This document shows positions 39,056 to 40,654 of a DNA stretch of 40,654 nucleotides, in pieces. The stretch's first letter is position 1, and the number at the start of each line of letters is the position of its first letter. The notes beneath the pieces are model-generated. The model worked only from the letters and a program-made list of their open reading frames with translations, did not search any database and was not told the DNA's origin. The stretch is from Streptomyces sp. SPB074 (GTDB lineage Bacteria; Actinomycetota; Actinomycetes; Streptomycetales; Streptomycetaceae), in NCBI RefSeq assembly GCF_000154905.1, contig NZ_GG770539.1:5006443-5047096 (forward strand), written 5' to 3'. The position numbers and the translations under genes were made by a program.

Positions 39056-40507
39056 TCACAGCGGCTTCCGGTCCCCGAAGGCCCCCGGGTGCGTCTCCTC
39101 CCGCACCGCCGCGTACTGCTGCCGCACCGCCGCGCCCACGAGCAGTTCCTCCTCGTCGGCCTCGATGACCTGCGCCGCCGCCCCCTGCCACGCCGGCGGC
39201 TCCGTCGCGTCGAGCCGCCCCTCGTGCACGCCGAGCGCCCACGCCGCCTGCCGCGCCGCGCCGAGCGCCGCGTACTCGGCCGGCTGCGGCACGACGACCC
39301 GCGCGCCGAAGAGCGAGGCCGCCACGGCCCGTACGGCGGGCAGCCCGGCCGCCGAGCCGAGCAGGAAGACCCGCTCCACCGCGACACCCCGCGCCCGCAG
39401 CACCCCGAGCGCGTCGGCGACCGAGCACAGCATCCCCTCGAAGGCCGCGCGCGCCAGGTGCTCGGGCCGCATCGACTCGCGCCGCAGCCCGCTGAGCGTG
39501 CCCGCCGTGTACGGCAGGTCGGGCGTGCGCTCGCCCGCGAGGTAGGGCAGCAGCACGAGGCCGTGCGCGCCGGGCGTGGACTTGAGCGCGAGCGCGGAGA
39601 GCCCGTCGAGGTCGGTGCCGAGCAGCTCCGCCGTGCCGCGCAGCACCCGCACGGCGTTGAGCAGCCGCACCACCGGCAGGTGCATCCCGGTCGCGTCGGC
39701 GAACGCGGTCACCGCCGCGTCCCCGATCGCCTCGTGGTGGATCGCCATGACGGAGCCCGAGCCGCCGAGCGAGACGACCGCGTCGCCCGCGCGCACCCCG
39801 AGCCCGAAGGCGGCGGCCATCGTCTCGCCGGTCCCCGGCGCGATGAGCAGGCCCTCCGGCGTGGTCCCGGCCGCGTCCGAGGGGCCGAGCACCTCGGGCA
39901 GCGCGACCTGGTGTCCGAGCGCGAGTTCCGCGAGGTCGGGGCGCCACACGCCCTCGCGCGCCGACCAGTAGCCCGTCCCCGAGGCGCCGCCCCGGTCGGT
40001 CGTGCGGCGCGCGGGCCGCCCGAGGAGCTGCCACACGAGCCAGTCGTGCGCCTGGAGCACGGTGGCGGTCCTGGCCGCGTTCTCCGGCTCGTTGCGCGCG
40101 AGCCAGCGCAGCTTGGTGACCTGGTGCGCGGGCCCCGGCACGGAGCCGACGGCCTCGGCCCAGGCGGCGCGGCCCCCCTCCAGCGCGTCCGCGAGATCGG
40201 CGGCGGTGGCCTGCATCCGCTTGTCGGTCCCGACGAGCGCCGGCCGTACGGTCGCACCCTGCGCGTCGAGCGGGACGAGCGCGTGCTGCTGCGCCGAGAC
40301 CCCGATCGCGCGCACGCCTTCGAGCACCCCGCCCCCGGCCGCCTCGCCGAGCGAGAGCAGCCAGGACTGCGGATCGCTCTCGTGCGGCTCGCTCCCCTCG
40401 GAGGGGTGCGGGGCGTACCCCTGCTTGAGCACGGCGCCGGTGTCCGCGTCGCACACCACGATCCGGGTCGCCTCTGCCGAGCTGTCCAGTCCCGCGACTA
40501 TCCCCAT
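39056..40507 (-). CDS. FGGY-family carbohydrate kinase, xylulokinase-like
   Basis: 483 residues, family length. N-terminal ATPase motif VAGLDSSAEATRIVVCDADTG; the sugar-binding region has AIGVSAQQHALVPLD. The second domain has VVSLGGSGSVMAI and LLPYLAGERTPDLPYTAGTLSGL, and the adenosine motif is VFLLGSAAGLPAVRAVAASLFG. It phosphorylates a sugar or polyol with ATP; xylulose is the best guess from FGGY subgroup features, not proven. ATG 40507 was preferred because the fold begins there; no clear Shine-Dalgarno is seen. No transport or isomerase gene is adjacent within the window. Confidence 0.88.
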   Translation of the reverse strand: MGIVAGLDSSAEATRIVVCDADTGAVLKQGYAPHPSEGSEPHESDPQSWLLSLGEAAGGGVLEGVRAIGVSAQQHALVPLDAQGATVRPALVGTDKRMQATAADLADALEGGRAAWAEAVGSVPGPAHQVTKLRWLARNEPENAARTATVLQAHDWLVWQLLGRPARRTTDRGGASGTGYWSAREGVWRPDLAELALGHQVALPEVLGPSDAAGTTPEGLLIAPGTGETMAAAFGLGVRAGDAVVSLGGSGSVMAIHHEAIGDAAVTAFADATGMHLPVVRLLNAVRVLRGTAELLGTDLDGLSALALKSTPGAHGLVLLPYLAGERTPDLPYTAGTLSGLRRESMRPEHLARAAFEGMLCSVADALGVLRARGVAVERVFLLGSAAGLPAVRAVAASLFGARVVVPQPAEYAALGAARQAAWALGVHEGRLDATEPPAWQGAAAQVIEADEEELLVGAAVRQQYAAVREETHPGAFGDRKPL

Positions 40508-40654
40508 GACAGGGAATTGTGCCGCACGTGACCGGTGGGGGAGCACTCGGCCGTACGGCGTAAGGGGCGGGGGCCGTTCGGGGGGGCGGGGGCGGAGCGG
40601 GGGTGCCGGGGGAGCGGGGGCGGAGCGTGGCCGTCCGGGATACGGAAGCGGGGC

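Overview
This window is high-GC actinobacterial chromosome, almost certainly Streptomyces. The reasons are third-position GC saturation, frequent GTG starts with ATGA/GTGA 4-bp gene overlaps, a ppdK...dgt...dnaG...hrdA-like backbone, an hsp18/RheA heat-shock pair, and actinomycete-specific families (DUF397, DUF5753/Scr1, DUF6907, DUF6879, Spd-like membrane proteins). The chromosomal part runs 1-3.6 kb (pyruvate phosphate dikinase and its leader) and then from 19.8 kb to the end. The second block holds small membrane and secreted proteins, a TIGR01777 epimerase, an SDR, a TSUP permease, a DinB/class-IV aminotransferase fusion, dGTPase, an FAD/NAD reductase, a DUF2267 protein, Hsp18 with RheA, DnaG primase, a principal-like sigma factor, a heterodimeric ABC exporter and an FGGY sugar kinase.

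Between them lies a 16.2-kb integrated element bounded by a perfect 29-bp direct repeat (3583-3611 and 19787-19815). The target is the rho-independent terminator of ppdK. The repeat contains the loop, the 3' arm and part of the 5' arm, so the left junction still has a complete 15-bp terminator stem. The right end carries a tyrosine recombinase gene next to attR, overlapped by an XRE repressor gene. Divergent from that repressor is a leftward operon of seven genes, all overlapping by 4 bp: excisionase, zinc protein, TOPRIM/DUF3987 primase and four small or unknown genes. Further left on the same strand are a P27-type small terminase subunit, a small companion gene, a protein with a HEPN-like R-x4-H motif, a strongly structured 0.5-kb non-coding tract, a DUF6879 protein, an XRE/DUF5753 regulator and three small genes. 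The left end is a rightward operon of nine overlapping or closely packed genes (DUF6907 proteins, small proteins, an SpdA-like membrane protein with C-terminal HTH, further membrane proteins). It is controlled by a divergent ribbon-helix-helix-like gene with three palindromic operators, and a DUF5753/DUF397 pair follows it.

The element does not fit a standard class. It has plasmid-spread (Spd-like) membrane proteins but no TraB/FtsK translocase, no relaxase and no Rep of the pSAM2 kind. It has a small terminase and a primase, as phage satellites do, but no large terminase, portal, capsid or tail genes. Its non-coding signals are also unusual: 13 copies of GGAACC in 328 bp of the SpdA-like gene, in two codon phases; a 30-bp near-palindrome just before them; an 18-bp inverted repeat inside the primase linker with a third copy 1.5 kb away; a train of at least ten hairpins at about 11.2-11.6 kb; and a 19-bp inverted repeat linking the left end to the terminase promoter region. 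Together these suggest a satellite or mobilizable island that is replicated by its own primase and moved by a helper's machinery. That reading is inference; the sequence features themselves are directly visible.
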